Shown here: in pieces, positions 31,571 through 44,254 of the stretch
How positions within the stretch are numbered: position 1 is the first letter of the stretch
How the letters are laid out: every line of letters begins with the position of its first letter
Origin: Amborella trichopoda
Taxonomy: Eukaryota; Streptophyta; Magnoliopsida; Amborellales; Amborellaceae
Direction: 5' to 3'
Length of the DNA stretch: 64,000 bases
NCBI RefSeq assembly: GCF_000471905.2
Contig: NW_006499563.1
Location: 5,118,656 to 5,182,655, forward strand
Made by a program: the position numbers and the translations under genes
Notes under the pieces: model-generated
What the model was told of the DNA's origin: nothing
Databases searched by the model: none
What the model saw: only the letters and a program-made list of their open reading frames with translations

Positions 31571-31995
31571 AGCTTGAGTAAGGGTTGAGTGGTCTTGTTT
31601 CTTTGACGAGTAGCCCTTGGTGGCCGTTTTTTTCTGATTTTCTGAAGTGATGTTTGATTCATCTTGCCGGTCTTGGGAACAACTCTAGCTTGGCGAACTG
31701 CTTCTCGCTTTAAAGACTTGAGTCTGTTTTGGACTTGGTAGACTATCCATGGCTGGGGAATCGAGGGTTCCACAGGGTCTAAGTCATTGATTGGAAGGTC
31801 TTGCGTTGGGAGATCTCCTTGCCCCGATAGAGGAAAGGCCTGAGGATCTCTTACAAGGAGATTGTAAAACTCCTGACACTCTCGCATTTTCTTGACGAAT
31901 TTATCAAGGAAGCTTGGGCATTCTGATAGGTAACGGCCTCTTATCTGATTGTAGGGACACTAACGATCTTCAGTCCCCTTAGCAAGGCGACAAGG
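31571..31995 (-). pseudogene. D: Gag-protease linker
   Basis: Reads MRECQEFYNLLVRDPQAFPL, LPTQDLPINDLDPVEPSIPQ and PWIVYQVQNRLKSLKREAVR on the minus strand, matching C 17215-17500. The reading frame then runs into the inverted block and loses meaning. Proline- and basic-rich; no known domain. Confidence 0.6.
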
Positions 31996-32586
31996 TTACC
32001 TTGCTTGCTTCAGTGTGATTATGCCTTCCTGAAGCATTATAATGAAGAAGGCAAAAAGGATATCGGGCATTTCGTCTTCCTTTTGGATAGTTACAGCATG
32101 AGAGGCCTCGGCTACCCCGAAGGCCTTCTTTAAGTCTTCAAGCTTTATCTGACCTTTTAAAATCAAGGCCTCAATAATATCCTTCAACGTGTAGCAATCT
32201 TCTATAAGATGATTGATCCTCCTATGGTAGGCACAATAATTTGCTTGAGTTTCAAGGCCAGGTTGCTTAGGGAACTTGCTTTCTGGAAGCTAGATCATAT
32301 TTTGTTCCAATAATAACCGGAACAGCCAAGGGACCCATTCCTTCTCGAAGGGGTAGACCTTGTTCCTATGCCTGGTAAAATAATCACCCCGAGCAAGGTT
32401 GGCTGGTGGGGGTACCCGATTGAACGACTGTTGGTGCATGTCAGCCTGGGGAGTCACCTTTGTTGTGCTTACTCCTTTAGAGAGGTCCAAAGTTTGGGAG
32501 GGAGCTTTCTTTGGATCAGCAACCATGATGGTTGCACTGATTATCCCTTTCTTTTGGTTGCCCAGATTTATTCCGAGAGTTACCAT
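31996..32586 (-). pseudogene. gag: D: Gag C-terminal region
   Basis: YFTRHRNKVYPFEKEWVPWL, then YCAYHRRINHLIEDCYTLKD-type sequence with the zinc-knuckle-like Cys/His spacing (around 32240-32170, partly out of frame), then IKLEDLKKAFGVAEASHAVT. It is collinear with C 16610-17155. One stop near 32289 and a frameshift break it. Confidence 0.75.
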
Positions 32587-32601
32587 TGCCCCGATTGTTT
32601 G

Positions 32602-33323
32602 CTAACTTGTAGATGGTTGTCGTGTCGCACTGTGGTGGCGTGATAGACTTTCTAAGCGGACTGATTTAGAGATCAGCTCTGACATGGAGGTCCGATTAGA
32701 GGCCTCGACATGTAGAGCGATCTCAAGTTGCATGTTCCCTATGCATGTTTGGATTGCTTCCTTCTCATGCATAGGATTAGGATGGTGGGAAGCCAAGTTT
32801 TTCCATCTTGATATGAATTGATCTATGGGCTCATCGGGGTCTTGAGTCAGGGTGAAACGTTCGATGGTTTGAATCTCTCTATCGACCTCATAGAAGCGTT
32901 GATATAACCGTTTCTCCATCTCCTCCCACATATGCACTGAGTTTGGAGGAAGTTGAGCATACCATTGAAATGCTGGGCCATTGAGGGTCTCAATGAACTG
33001 TCGGAGAAGAAGCCTCCCATCATCTGCTGTTTCTCGACATGCTACTTGGAAGTGGGCAATATGTTTGTTCGGGGATATGGTTCCATTGAATAAAGGAAAC
33101 TTCCCTTTCTTATAATCTGAGAAAAATTGGACCTGATCAATATACGAGGGGTACGGCCTTTCATAACGCGTCGCGCCCTGTATCCCCGGGATTTGTCTTT
33201 TCTTGAGGCTATGGATGACCATAGAATCAATATCTGTCTGAGAGACGAGATGAGAGACAGAATTGTCTTGTGAGGTAGAAGGACGGGGCTGTCATTGAGC
33301 TGCACCATCAGAGTGATGCGCAT
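32602..33323 (-). pseudogene. gag: D: Gag capsid region (longest preserved Gag)
   Basis: 206 open codons (33222-32602): RPYPSYIDQVQFFSDYKKGK, FPLFNGTISPNKHIAHFQVA, GPAFQWYAQLPPNSVHMWEE, RLYQRFYEVDREIQTIERFT and LTQDPDEPIDQFISRWKNLA. This is the retrotransposon Gag capsid domain. The upstream 33323-33220 is in another frame because of a frameshift. It validates the frame of the more damaged C copy. Confidence 0.85.
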
Positions 33324-35032
33324 TTACTTCATGGTTAGCCGACTGGCATGGGCCATCGATACGATCGATCTTTTCCATCATTGCACCCACCATATACTCA
33401 AACTTGTTCATGCGCTCTTCTTGTGCATCACCACGCTATCTTACAACCATTATGTTGATCGTTTCTCTATGGAGGTCGACGTTAGTGGCAACTGGGTCTT
33501 GCGAACTTGACAGGTCATACATGGTAGGTCAGTCAGCAGGGGACCAGGATGCCCTAATTAAACTCGACTCTTGTATGCTGATCGCATTTGGACCGATTCT
33601 CAACTGTCCTGAGACTGTGGCTGCTGAGGGGTTGGGTCTTCTTCTACGATAGTAATCAAAGCACAGGGCTCATAGAGCTCTTCTTCAGGCATCATTGTCT
33701 GAAAGGGGTAGAAGGGATTCAGGTGAAGAGGGTCATTAGAATTGGTTGTTTTAACTGCCTTGGTCACCTCTGTAGTTGAAATTTACAGACCTATTGTGTT
33801 TAACCTTGACGTTGTGATGGACCTCGCGCCAAAACTGTGATCTAGGTCGTGGCTAGTCAGCTCTTCTTACACAGGATAGAGCGGTCTCCATCAGGTGCAG
33901 CAATGGATGAAGGCCAGGAACTCGAGTCATCTTGGGTCGGGGAAGATGAAGGACTCGATCTTCCATCAGGTCGATGCCGCGAGGTCTCTTGAGGGCTTGA
34001 GAGATATGACTAAAGTGATGGGGCTAGTTCAGGATGGTACTCTTAGGGAACACCTTTGAGTACCAAGGCTGAAGGCACTTGCTCGATGATGAAGGAGTGG
34101 GACGGAGCAAGGATGACTCATAAGGAGGCCTGAGTCGAGGGTAAGAGGGCATCTGTGATGGCGACTCATTAGTGCCCCTTGAAGTAGGGTCACGGGTGAA
34201 CCTGGGCTCGAGAAAGTTGTCTGGCATATGTGGGTAAGAGAATATGTGTAGGCCTGTCCCTTATAGGGTGCGCTAATGTGTACAAAGTAGGAGGATGAGA
34301 AGGTTGTCTCTTATGTACTCCGGTTGGCGTGGCAATGGCACTCTCTCTAGCAGTGAGACTCATATGAGTAGTGTGCGCAGGACTTAGCCTTGAAAGTTTG
34401 ATCTTTGACACGGTCTTGAGGTGGTAGAAGGGTTGCCTCGAGGTGTGGCTCGAGTGGATAACCCACAAGCCTTGTGGTGTGTGTGAGGGATGGAGACCGT
34501 GGCGTTTCCGTCTCGATGTGTTGAGCCTCTAGGGATAGAGATCAATGGTGCAAAAATGTGGGGAAAGCTCTATGGCGACCCACAGAAGCAATGGTAGCTT
34601 GTTTGCCTTTTGGAGAAAGGGACATGGCAGCCTTCTGACGTTCCTCAAGAACACGAACGGCAAGTGACCTGCCGGTGGCTGGGTGCATGCTGTGTGGGGC
34701 AACCAAAGTGCTGCCAATGCAAGGCACGTTGGTGGAGTTTCCGACAGAGCGAGGAGATGGGGAGTAAGGGATTTTTAGGTCCCTCCTCACACCGGTCCAA
34801 GTTAAGACTTGGGAGCTAGATAAGGGGCCTTTGCTCAAGAGGATGGTTGGGAATAAAGTCAAAAGAACTTGTTCTTTAGGAACACTCTCGAATGCAGGTA
34901 TAAGAAAATTCTTGATCCGGATAAATGGGTTATAGGACTCGCAAGTGATAATAAAATGTGAAAAGACAATGAAAGCAGATAATAAAAGAAGAAATTAGCC
35001 AAACAAGAATGATTCGACTAAGGGCTACTAAG
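33324..35032 (-). other. D: leader between primer site and gag
   Basis: Collinear with C 13945-15529. It contains no convincing gene; short frames (for example 34862-34542) are not conserved in frame with C. The unit that is duplicated in C (14359-14480) occurs here once near 34555-34620. Confidence 0.55.
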
Positions 35033-35050
35033 TCCCCAGTGGAGTCGCTA
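35033..35050 (-). other. D: primer-binding site (tRNA-Arg)
   Basis: TAGCGACTCCACTGGGGA on the minus strand, three bases inside the LTR end. It differs from the expected TGGCGACTCCACTGGGGA at one base. Confidence 0.9.
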
Positions 35051-36224
35051 AGCTGGTTAGGTGCCTCGATCTCAACCTCCGGATCCTTTGGGGATCGGGC
35101 AGCACGTGTCTCGGGTTTTAAGGGAAGACCGGGGAAGTTTTTGAGATCTCTCTCTCGAGAACCTCGTTCAAGAATGGGAGTAGGTGCAACTAATCAGTGA
35201 GAGAGGAATTTAAAGGTGGGTTTGGGACTTACTCGGGTTGACTTGTGTGAGCGCCCTCTTAGATCACGAAGAAAGCCCCTCAATAATAAAACTGTTTCGG
35301 AATCACCTCCCTTGGCTTGTGTTCGTGTGTCTACAACTACACACATATATAGTAAAGGTTACAAGGCAGGTGTGTTTGACATCACCCTTTTCCTCTTTGA
35401 TTAACATACATAAGCATGCGCATTCAAAAAGAAGAAGAGAAGAAAGACAGGGGAGAGAAGAATTTGATTAAGCTTGAGGATCAGAGAGGTGATTAGGCTG
35501 GTGGATAATTGGCCTAACGTGGTAGGAAAATGGGCTCGGTAACTAAGACCAGCTCACAAGATAACTACTAGACATCATTAACAATACCGACTAGCTACGC
35601 ACGATGGTCAGTCTGTCGTGGTAATAAAGTGGGCCAAGTAATCATGATACAACAACATTACGGCCAGACAACATGACTACCATGAGAGGCTAGCCTTAAT
35701 CCCTCTTAGTCGAATGAAGGAGTAGCAGAATGAAGGCTATGAGGAAAGAATGAGAAGAGAAGAAGGGAAAAAAAGAAGGAGGGAGAAGAAAGGAAGAGAA
35801 GGATATGAAAGGCGAGAGGATAGAGGAGGGAGAGCGGCGGAAGGCACAGTCGGTGCTAAGCATTATCGATTCTGTTGAAAGGAAGAGAGAGAAATGTAAT
35901 CAACGTTAGGCTTTGCCGACTGTCTTGTATAGAGGAGAAAAGAGAGGAGACACGGTCGATGCTAAGAATCGTCGACTATGACAGAAGAGGAGTGAGAAAA
36001 CTAGTCGGCATTAGGCTTCCTCGACTGACAGAAGAAGGGAGAGAAAACAAGTCGGTGCTAGGCTTCACCAACTGAAATAAGAAGAGAGAGAAAACAGTCG
36101 ATGCTAAGCTTCGTCGACTGACAGAAAAAGAGAGAGCAAACCAATCGATGTTAGGCTTCGCCAGTTGTAACAAAAGAAAGAGAGAATCAACCGCCATTAA
36201 GCGTCACCGTTTGCATTAGAAGAG

Positions 36225-36660
36225 GACAAATGGAGATAGAGATGAGAAAAAGAGAGAGAAAGGCATAGAGATGAGAAGAGAGAGATAGAGATGAGAAGAA
36301 GAGAGAGAAAGAGATAGAGACGAGAAGAGAGGAGAGGAGAGAGAAAGAGATAGAGATAAAAAGAGAGGAGGAGAGAGAAAGAGATAGAGACGAGAAGAGA
36401 GGAGAGGAGAGAGAGGTAGACATGAAAAGAAGAGAGAGAAAGAGATCGAGACAAGAAGAAAGGAGAACAGAGAGATAAAGATGAAAAGAGAGGAGGAGAG
36501 AGAAAGAGATAGAGATGAGAAGAGAGGAGGAGAGACAGAGATAGAGATAAGAAGAGAGGAAGAGAGAGAAAGAGGGGAGGAGAGAAAAATAGGGGAGGAA
36601 AGAGAAAGAGGGGAGGGGAGAAAAGAGAGGAGGAGAGAGAAAGATGGGAGAAGAGAGAAA
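36225..36660 (-). repeat. D: polypyrimidine microsatellite in LTR
   Basis: GA-rich on the plus strand (GAGAGA, GAAGAG words), CT-rich in element sense, just downstream of D's TATA box. Long frames through it on the minus strand (up to 184 codons, Ser/Leu/Phe only) are low-complexity artefacts. Confidence 0.9.
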
Positions 36661-36809
36661 ATTACCTGCTCGAAGGGTATCGACCCTTTTCTTCTCTCTC
36701 CTCTCTCTCTCTCTCCAAGACGTACCCACAAACTCTAGCAAAAATCAAAATTTTATTGATTGATCCAAGACGAATGAATTCATCCTTTATATAATGAGGC
36801 AATGCCTGT

Positions 36810-36818
36810 TTATATAGA
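36810..36818 (-). promoter_or_regulatory. D: LTR TATA box
   Basis: CTATATAAA on the minus strand, followed by CAGGCATTGCCTCAT, matching the C context. A second TATATAA lies about 25 bp downstream. Confidence 0.7.
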
Positions 36819-37840
36819 ATTGGGCTAAAACTTGGGTGTACTCTCAAAAACTACTTAGAATTGAAGATAATTACAATTTAATTGAATTTAAAGTAATTCT
36901 AAAAATGAGTGCAAAAAGATTGTTTTGTCCCTGCTTAACAATGTGTGGAATTCTAGAAAAGTCCCTGCTGCTACCCGAGAACTTTCGTGATCTTCCGTGG
37001 CTGACCCGAGGTCATTTTGATGACTGTTTGATCGAAAGATTATTATTTTCTTATAGGGCTCGACATAACGATCATTTTGATATCAACTTCGGGCCATGAA
37101 TCATTTTTTTGAGCCATGATCATGAGACTTGAATCTTGGATGAATATTGAAAACTTCGGATCGATTTATGCTCGTTCCTTGATGTTTCTTCATGATTTCT
37201 TCATTGAATCACTCTGATCATGCCGTCACGATCATGCTAGCTTGATTTCATGTTCGGATGAAGATTTTGTCGTCTTGAGTTTTTGGCGGGAATCTTGAGT
37301 TTCTGGTCGGAACAAGTGAGATATAGGCCCCAAAAGTGACTGCCCGTGACTATGAAAACAACCACATCTAATGTTTTTTTGATGCAGGGTGGCCACACGG
37401 GAATAGTGTGCGGCCTACCCATTTTTTGTATTTTACTCATAACTTTGTCTTGAAGTGAACAATTAAGCTAAAACTTGACCCATAAGAGTTTTTGATCATG
37501 CCAGATCAAATGGAGGTGGTCCCATGGCTGTTTGATGGACCAAAAGTATCGCTCTAGTTGTTCTAGAGACTAATTTTGCTTAAATTGTTTCTTTGTGTTC
37601 ACTGCCTTAAACATGTCTGATTCCGATGAAACTCGGCAGGTGGTCTTTTGAAGTGCTGATGACGATCCTAACCAATTCTGGGGCAATTATGAGACTGTAG
37701 GGAATTTCCACTGTTTTGTAGGCTTTTATTGACCTGCTTCCTACCAGGGACCAAGATGTTGAAAAATACGTTCAAACATCAAGAAGCACTTTATCCTTCG
37801 CTTCTCAATCCGCAATCTCCTTCTCTAGCTTGTCAAGATT

Positions 37841-38280
37841 CTATGTCAGATCTAATATCTTTGGCCTCAGAGCCATCAGCTTGCGTTGGAGGGCGATGGC
37901 CCCCATAACAAGGCTTGATCTTTGAGAGTCTACCACATCCAGCTGTTGAGATTGAGCATTTACCAATTCATGGTAGTGCAGAAGAGAAGACTCCAAAGAG
38001 GATAACTGCGAGCCTTCCAATTGCTGCACAATTGCTTCTTCTCGCAAGGCCTTCACCCTCCATTCCTCCAGCTTAGTGACGACATTGTCAAAGTAAGGAA
38101 GGGCTTCGAGCGCATTTTGTAGGGAAATCCCCCAAACCGTTGGATAGCCGCTCCATGCTCTTCAAAGGAAAATTCCTTCAGTTTCGAAAGGCCCGACTGA
38201 AGCATCACAAAAATGACACCTAACAACCTGCTGGAGGAAGGCTTAGGTAAAACAACAAGAGCAACTGTAACAAGAGGACT
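37841..38280 (-). pseudogene. E: antisense ORF, C-terminal helical region
   Basis: 38056-37841 reads MKALREEAIVQQLEGSQLSS and LESSLLHYHELVNAQSQQLD, with hydrophobic residues at heptad-like spacing, suggesting a coiled coil. 38280-38060 is in other frames. D's LTR cuts the ORF shortly after. Confidence 0.5.
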
Positions 38281-39644
38281 CCTAGCTACAGCGACTCAGG
38301 CTCCTCAGTAGCAACCTCAAGCTGCTCTGGTACCTCGGCAACGGCTTTCTCACTCTGGCCCCTGGTCATGACCATGTCAGGCTCGATCCTTTCATGCTCA
38401 GGCATTGTCTCCTTATCCTCTGCAGGCACTGCAACCGCAGCTTGGGCAAGGCTGGTCTCCTCGCCTGGAGCCACTACCTCTGTCTCAGGTTGCACCTTGT
38501 TAGTCTCCTCACCCAGGGCAGCCACCTCACCCTGTGTCCCCTCTTTTAGAGACATCTCCACCTCCGGAGGTTCGACACCCTCTCCCTCTCCTTCTCCGCC
38601 TTTGTCTTCCACAACGATCATTTCAGCAACAGGCTCTCCCATGGTGCCTGCCTCCTCTATAGTCACAGACACTGCCTCAAGGTCCTACAAGCTTGATCCC
38701 TCTAGGCATCCAGCTTCTGCACTCCCTGCAGATCTATCACTTGAGGCAGCCATCTTCTGATGCTCCGGTGGCCCCTCTTCAGCTCTTGGGGCTTCATCCT
38801 CTTCTATTATAATGACCTCTCCAAGGGTTTCCCATTCCTCGATAGACACGACGACCATCAGAGTTCCAAAGGCCCTCGTTACCTCCACCACCTCGACAAG
38901 ACCAGCCTCATCAAGACCACCCTCACCAACCCCGTTCACTTCCATCGGGACTGATCCATCCCCTTTAGTCATGAACGCCGCTTCTTGATCCAAAGCAATT
39001 TCAATCAGGGATGTAGGCTCTGAGGCATCGGTTTGAACCTCTGAAGGACCAGAAGAAGCCTCAAGCGAAGGAGAAGGTGAAACCTTGAGAGTAAAGGGTG
39101 ACAGGGAAATGACAGGAGAGGCATAGCCTTCCAAAGTAGTTGAGGGCGAGGAGCCATCTCCTGGCTCGTGAATCATCGGGACCTTATGCCCTTTGTGCCC
39201 CGAGGTCTTGATTTCCTTTTGGGCTAGTTTACGAAGAGTCACTGGGGCTGTCCACTATTTCTCCTTTCCTTTCCCAGGCTCAGGTGCAGCAGCTTACTTT
39301 TACTTCTTCGTCAGCTCGGGCCCAACAAATTACTTTTTCTTCTTTTCTTTTATTGGATCAGGAGCAACAACCTGCTTTCTCTTCTTCCCTTTCTCCTGCT
39401 CAGACGCAGCACCCTTTGAGGTGCCAAACATGGAAAAACTGGCGGCTACCTTGCTATGAGTGCCACTCCTTATCAGCTTATTCAAATCTCGGGCCGGACG
39501 TCCTTCATGCCTGGGGACTTTTCGTCCTTCCTTCCATTTGAAGATTGCAGAGAGGTGGTAAAAAATACTCTCTGTCTCCTTCTCCATGTTGAGAGACCTT
39601 GGCAAGAACTCATCCACGATAGTCTGGTGAGGCTGTTCGATCAC
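38281..39644 (-). pseudogene. E: antisense ORF, basic cluster and acidic low-complexity region
   Basis: 39644-39330 ends in EQEKGKKRKQVVAPDPIKEK plus further lysines, a nuclear-localisation-like cluster. 39242-38685 (185 codons) and 38672-38286 (128 codons) are rich in Glu, Val, Pro and Thr (VAALGEETNKVQPETEVVAP). A one-base-scale frameshift near 38680 separates them. Composition, not sequence, is shared with C's middle region. It is the best-preserved stretch of this ORF. Confidence 0.6.
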
Positions 39645-41518
39645 GCACCAGTCATGAGGGAAGCCCAGGGTAAAACTTTTGCCTAAGGGTGGGGGTCATT
39701 GCCATCTTTCGCTACCTGGTGTCTTGGCTCCAGCGGCTGCCCTCCCCTTTCCAAGAGTGTTCTGCATCCCAATACTCTTTGTTCATGATCCTGCACTAGT
39801 GTTTGTGGGCTTGGTGGCCCGTACCTTCCTGCCAAAATGGGGTAGCACATACTTATTTACCTTGTTGGCCTCCAAGCATGTGGCCTAGGTAGTTTGAATG
39901 TGCCTCGGGAGCCGAATCTCTCGGAGGGTTCCCAACTCGTCCTTCTTCCAACTGGCTGCCCTGCTATGCTACTTCTCAATGTGTATGGAGAACGAGCACC
40001 CTTGATCCAGCCTATGCTGCTGGGTGAACCGATGAGGAAAGTAGCCCTCAAGCTTTGCGCCATGGACAATGCGATAGGCAAGAACTCCACCTCTCACACT
40101 CAACATAAACATCAACTCTTTTGTGCTGGTAAAGTCACCATATAGGTGGTGGCCCAACTCGTCCACATATACGCGATCAGTGAGATTTCCAACTAGGAAC
40201 TCCACCTGAGTCATGTGGAGCTAATCATTGAAGAACAAGCTGTGTGCATGGCCAAGGGTATGGAAAACTGCCCTCAGGCTGGCAATCTTTAGAAAAGATA
40301 GGCACATGCTGTCCTTCAGTTCTCGGGTTCTGAGCTATGTATATGGAAAATAAGCCCCAAGCTAGCCATACATGTAATGGACTAGGAGAGAAGTCTTTAA
40401 ATCTCCTGGGAAAGCCTCACCCTCTTCTATGCCATTCCCTCCTTCCTTCCCTTTGTACGATCTTCGCCTAGAAATGGCTTCTAGACCATGATAAATACTG
40501 CACAGAACAGGCTGTGCTAGCGCATACTCCTTCCTGCATGCCATGTCTGTGCTCGGACGAATAACGTCTACCCCTCTTGACAGGGAAAATTTGCATAGGA
40601 AGAGCACTAAGTAAGCCGTCAAGAAGATGTGCTCGTTCTCCTTCTGCAGCACAAAAATGGGTGGGGTTTCCTTCTCTCCTTTTCTCGGCGACGGACCAAC
40701 TTCATCTTTACAGCTGCCATAGAAGAAACTCCCATTTGGTGAAAGTGACTGGCCCACTTTTGGCTCATCAAAGAGTCGCTGGTAGTCACGAACAATTCTT
40801 GAAGACCAGCTGGCGGGGCTTCTTTACTCATCTTCTCCCCTCCAAAAATGACAGATTTTGGGGGGAATAAACTCATTATACATGGCACCCATAAGTGGCA
40901 GCCCACCGACGAAGTGTAGGTCCATCAGCCAAATCCCTGCCTCTCCGTGGCCAAGTAGCCATGTGTTGTTGACATGGCTCCATCTCTCCAATAACACTTT
41001 GATTGTGTTTGAGCAACGGTCATAATAGCCCACTGAACACTGAAGGGAAGCCGGCAGAGAAGCCTGACTCAAAGTATGCGTGAAACACCACAGCACTTTC
41101 ATGGTCCATGAGGAGTATCCCTTTAGGTATTGGCATTCCCCTTGTACCCACAGACCAGAAGAAGATCATTTCATGCCCGGGGTTTCCACCATCCGCTTGC
41201 CTAGAGTTAGCAAGCTCGCATTAGAGGCTATGTTGCAATGCATGAAATGTAGAAGGCCAACCCCCTCCTCTATACTCACATTTCCATCATTAACTTCCCT
41301 CGTCACCAACTAAACGGGGGCGCACACAAAGGTGACGCTCAAAGGCGACCTTGGTACACATAAGGCTTCAGTGAGCCATACAAGCTCACCTCTCACCAAG
41401 CTTTCACCGGTGAATGCATCAGTATCAAGCTCCCCTTCTCGCGGGAGGTTCTTCATGTCTGGAATGGCCCCTGAAGACTCAACCATTAGAACAAACGGAG
41501 AGGAAGCTAGGCAGCCAT
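39645..41518 (-). pseudogene. E: antisense PMD-like ORF, N-terminal part
   Basis: Likely ATG at 41518-41516; MKNLPREGE follows downstream as in C. The PMD shows NTIKVLLERWSHVNNTWLLG, GEAGIWLMDLHFVGGLPLMG, FLTAYLVLFLCKFSLSR, VIRPSTDMACRKEYALAQPV, LCSIYHGLEAIS and YFPHRFTQQHRLDQG. Sequence agreement with C along the whole domain shows both descend from one antisense gene. Frames change several times, so it is a pseudogene. In plant genomes PMD proteins occur both as host genes and inside transposons. Confidence 0.8.
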
Positions 41519-41539
41519 GAAGAAACTGTGCTCACCAAA

Positions 41540-42550
41540 GCAGGACTATCGTCATCTGCCAGTAGGATAGTATTGTAGCCTCTCATTCAACCAAGGGCTA
41601 TCACTGTCTCACAACTAAGGCGTATTAATGCCTCGCTCCAGCTGTCAGCATGCATCGTACATGCATCCGTTAAAATCTTGCAGCGTGGCCTGTCACCGCA
41701 CTAGCGGGCATCGACCGTTCGCCGTCCCACAACCCTTCGACTCTTCGACCGTTACGATCCCGCAACCCTCAGGTTTCCACCGGCATTTCCCCTCCTCACC
41801 GGGAATCCATTCCTATTCATCGAGAAAACCCTGCTCAGCCTTCCACTCGTTACCAGAGTTAGCGGAAAACCACCAAAATGCCCTGAAAGCTTCCTTGTGA
41901 CCCTGTGGTCTTCCCTTTTCCTTGCTTCTGCACTTCAACAGTTCACCAAAACCCACTGAAAGTCCACTAAGTTTTCGTTGAGCTCAATGCAACCCCTCCT
42001 TCTCCTCTTCTAATAATCAGAGGACCTACAGAGCCCTTTTAACACTGTATGACCACCCCTTCTGCAGCAAAGCGACCGAAGGAGGACTGGAACTCCGGTA
42101 AGGGACCTCTACAAATCCCGCTAAAACCTCAAAAAACCTTGTTCCCTGCTCAGAAAGCCTCGACACTTCCCAAAAAGGTTCGCAACAACGACATAAAGCT
42201 TTGCGACCTCTTGAAGCTCACCAGAAAAGCTCCTAACCGCATATCTCTACAAATTTGTCCTGGAGATTCTCGTTAGAAAACCTTCACCAAAATCTTTGGC
42301 CCTCTCTCAAAGGCGTTATTGCTGTACATTTTGCCAACGGCCTCTGCCGCATGCTTCACCAAGTTACGCATCATGCGCCATTCAACACTTAGTGCCACAC
42401 GCATGCCATGGCACTCCCATCTTGACAATCATCCTGTATTCCCAGGAATGCCATTCGCTGCACTACAACCTCACTCCTTAGGGAGCCCAGCCTTCGATGA
42501 CAGCTCTGTTCCTCATGTAGTCACTTTCCCTCACCACACTATGGCTCATG
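41540..42550 (-). other. E: antisense leader with decayed TATA
   Basis: Corresponds to C 23581-24380 and D 6050-6750. At 42037-42050 the minus strand reads CAGTGTTAAAAGGG where C and D have AGTGT(A/G)GTCTATATAAGGGG, so the antisense promoter is lost or weakened here. 42060-42550 has no clear feature. Confidence 0.5.
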
Positions 42551-43270
42551 CTGCATGACCTTAAATTGCATAGCTGTGGTCCAAACTATATGACCTTAAA
42601 CTGTAGCGGTGGTCCAGTTGCACGACCTTAAACTGCATAGTTCTCGTCTCATGACTCAAAACTGTATGATCACGGTCCATTCTACATGACCTTAAACTGC
42701 ATAGCCATGGTTTAAACTATATGTCCTTAAACTGTAGCGGTGGTCTAGTTGCACGACCTTAAACTGCATAGTCCTTGTATCATGACTAAAAACTGTGCGA
42801 CCACGGTCCGTGTTGCATGACCTTAAACTACATAGCCATGGTCCAAACTATATGACCTTAATCTGTAGCGGTGGTCTTGTTGCATGACCTTAAACTACAT
42901 AGTCCTTGTCTCATGACACCAAACTGTGCGACCATGGTCCAGATGCATGACCCTAAACTGCATGGTCCAAACTATATGACCTTAAACAGTAGCGATGGTC
43001 TAGTTGCACGACCTTAAACTGCATAGACCTCGCCGCTGGACTAAAAAATGTACGATCATGGTCTGGCTGTGTGACCTTAAACCATAGTGCACGTTCTAGT
43101 CGCATGATGTTAAAAAGCTTAACACCATGGCCCAAACTATACGACCTTAAACTACAACGATGATCTGATTGCACAACCTTAAACTACACGATCCTAGTTG
43201 TAGGACTTTAAACTGCATAGCCATGGTCCAAGCTACAAGACCCTAAGACTGTAACGCATAGCACGACAAA
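42550..43270 (+). repeat. E: satellite-like array (CCTTAAACTGCA family)
   Basis: Around twenty monomers such as GACCTTAAACTGCATAGTCC and CAAACTATATGACCTTAAAC. A four-monomer pattern (including CTGTAGCGGTGGTCTAGTTG) recurs about every 125 bp. Same family as the C and D arrays. Confidence 0.85.
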
Positions 43271-43329
43271 TGATCCATATGCATAACTCCAAGGGTATTT
43301 CATCAACCTCTAGTTGAGTTAGATGTATG

Positions 43330-43700
43330 CAAAGTCATACTTACCTTTTTAAACCCTAATGGGTTTGTTTCACATCAATGTCCCAGTGAGAGTCACATAT
43401 TACTACGACCCACTCTATCCCCAAGGAGTTTAGGGCTATTCTTACCCTCTCAACCCTCATGAGATTCATCTATGTTTTGGCCTGTCATCCTCAGTAGAGG
43501 CACATGCATACCATTGCTCATCATCCCTGAGAGGTCACACTGAACCTCTTAATCCCTAGTGAGGTCATGTCCTTCTGGCACTCCTCAAGTGTTTCCATCT
43601 CTATCTAAACCTCTTTGCTTGTGTATAGGCTTAACTACCTTTATCCCCAGGGAGTTAGATTGTTATCCACAACCCATCCCCCATGTAGCTTTACTTATAT
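43330..43700 (+). repeat. E: iterons resembling the tRNA-Arg 3' arm
   Basis: Degenerate units near ATCCCCAGTGAGGTCA, for example 43417-43430, 43552-43566 and 43643-43656. The position between satellite-like blocks is as in C and D. One satellite-like block follows on the right. Confidence 0.5.
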
Positions 43701-43724
43701 GACGACCCACACACTGGTCCACAT

Positions 43725-43990
43725 AGCATGACCTTAAACTGCACAGCCATGGTCAGCAATGCATGACCTTAAACCGCACATCTCTAGTCTTAACTGCATG
43801 ACTTTAAACTACACAGTCGTGGTCCAAACTATATGACCTTAAACTATAGCAGAGGTCTCGTTGCATGACTTAAACTGCATGGTCCTAGTTGCATGACTTT
43901 AAACTGTGCAACCATGTTCCAAGCTATATGACCTTAAACCATAGTGCATGTCTTGGCCGCATAATGTTAAAAGTGCTTCGCCCAGATCTA
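43725..43990 (+). repeat. E: second satellite-like block
   Basis: About eight monomers of the CCTTAAACTGCA family after the iterons. Confidence 0.8.
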
Positions 43991-44185
43991 GGAAGCATGA
44001 CCTTAATGACGCCTCCACATATGCTCACATGCCCTTTACATGCATCTTCACGCATGTCCTCTCTAATTGACCCGTTCCTTTGCGCACACAACCTCCATTT
44101 CCTCCCCAGTGAGTCTACGTACGTGCACAAGTCCTATACGTGCATCTTCAAGCACGCCTTCCCTAGCCGGCCTATTTGTGTGTGT

Positions 44186-44254
44186 GCACCACCTTCACCA
44201 TCATTACCATCTTTTACGCTGCACCACCTTCACCATCATTACCATCTTTTACGC
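44186..44254 (+). repeat. E: 35-bp tandem duplication
   Basis: GCACCACCTTCACCATCATT and the following 15 bases repeat at 44186-44219 and 44221-44254, identical up to the last base of the unit. Confidence 0.9.

Larger units (their letters stand above)
30500..37778 (-). mobile_element. Element D, 5' part: LTR, leader and gag
   Basis: Reads leftward from the 5' LTR at 37778: LTR, tRNA-Arg primer site, leader, Gag, linker with an internal inversion, no visible protease, and the pre-RT linker, then C. The rest of pol is at 10920-7675. D's LTR start (TGTTTGAACG on minus) abuts the antisense PMD sequence of E, so D inserted into E. Confidence 0.85.
35054..37778 (-). repeat. D: 5' LTR (2725 bp)
   Basis: Begins TGTTTGAACG at 37778 and ends CCTAACCA at 35054. 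It shares LTR start, TATA context, pyrimidine tract, CGGTGCTAGGCTT-type array (35840-36210) and the end block with GTAAGT (35227-35232, minus) with C and E. It sits against E's antisense ORF sequence. Confidence 0.9.

Noticed and set aside
36187..36741. Minus-strand frames of 171-184 codons rich in Ser, Leu and Phe
   Set aside because: They translate the polypyrimidine microsatellite of D's LTR; several frames are open at once and composition is trivial.
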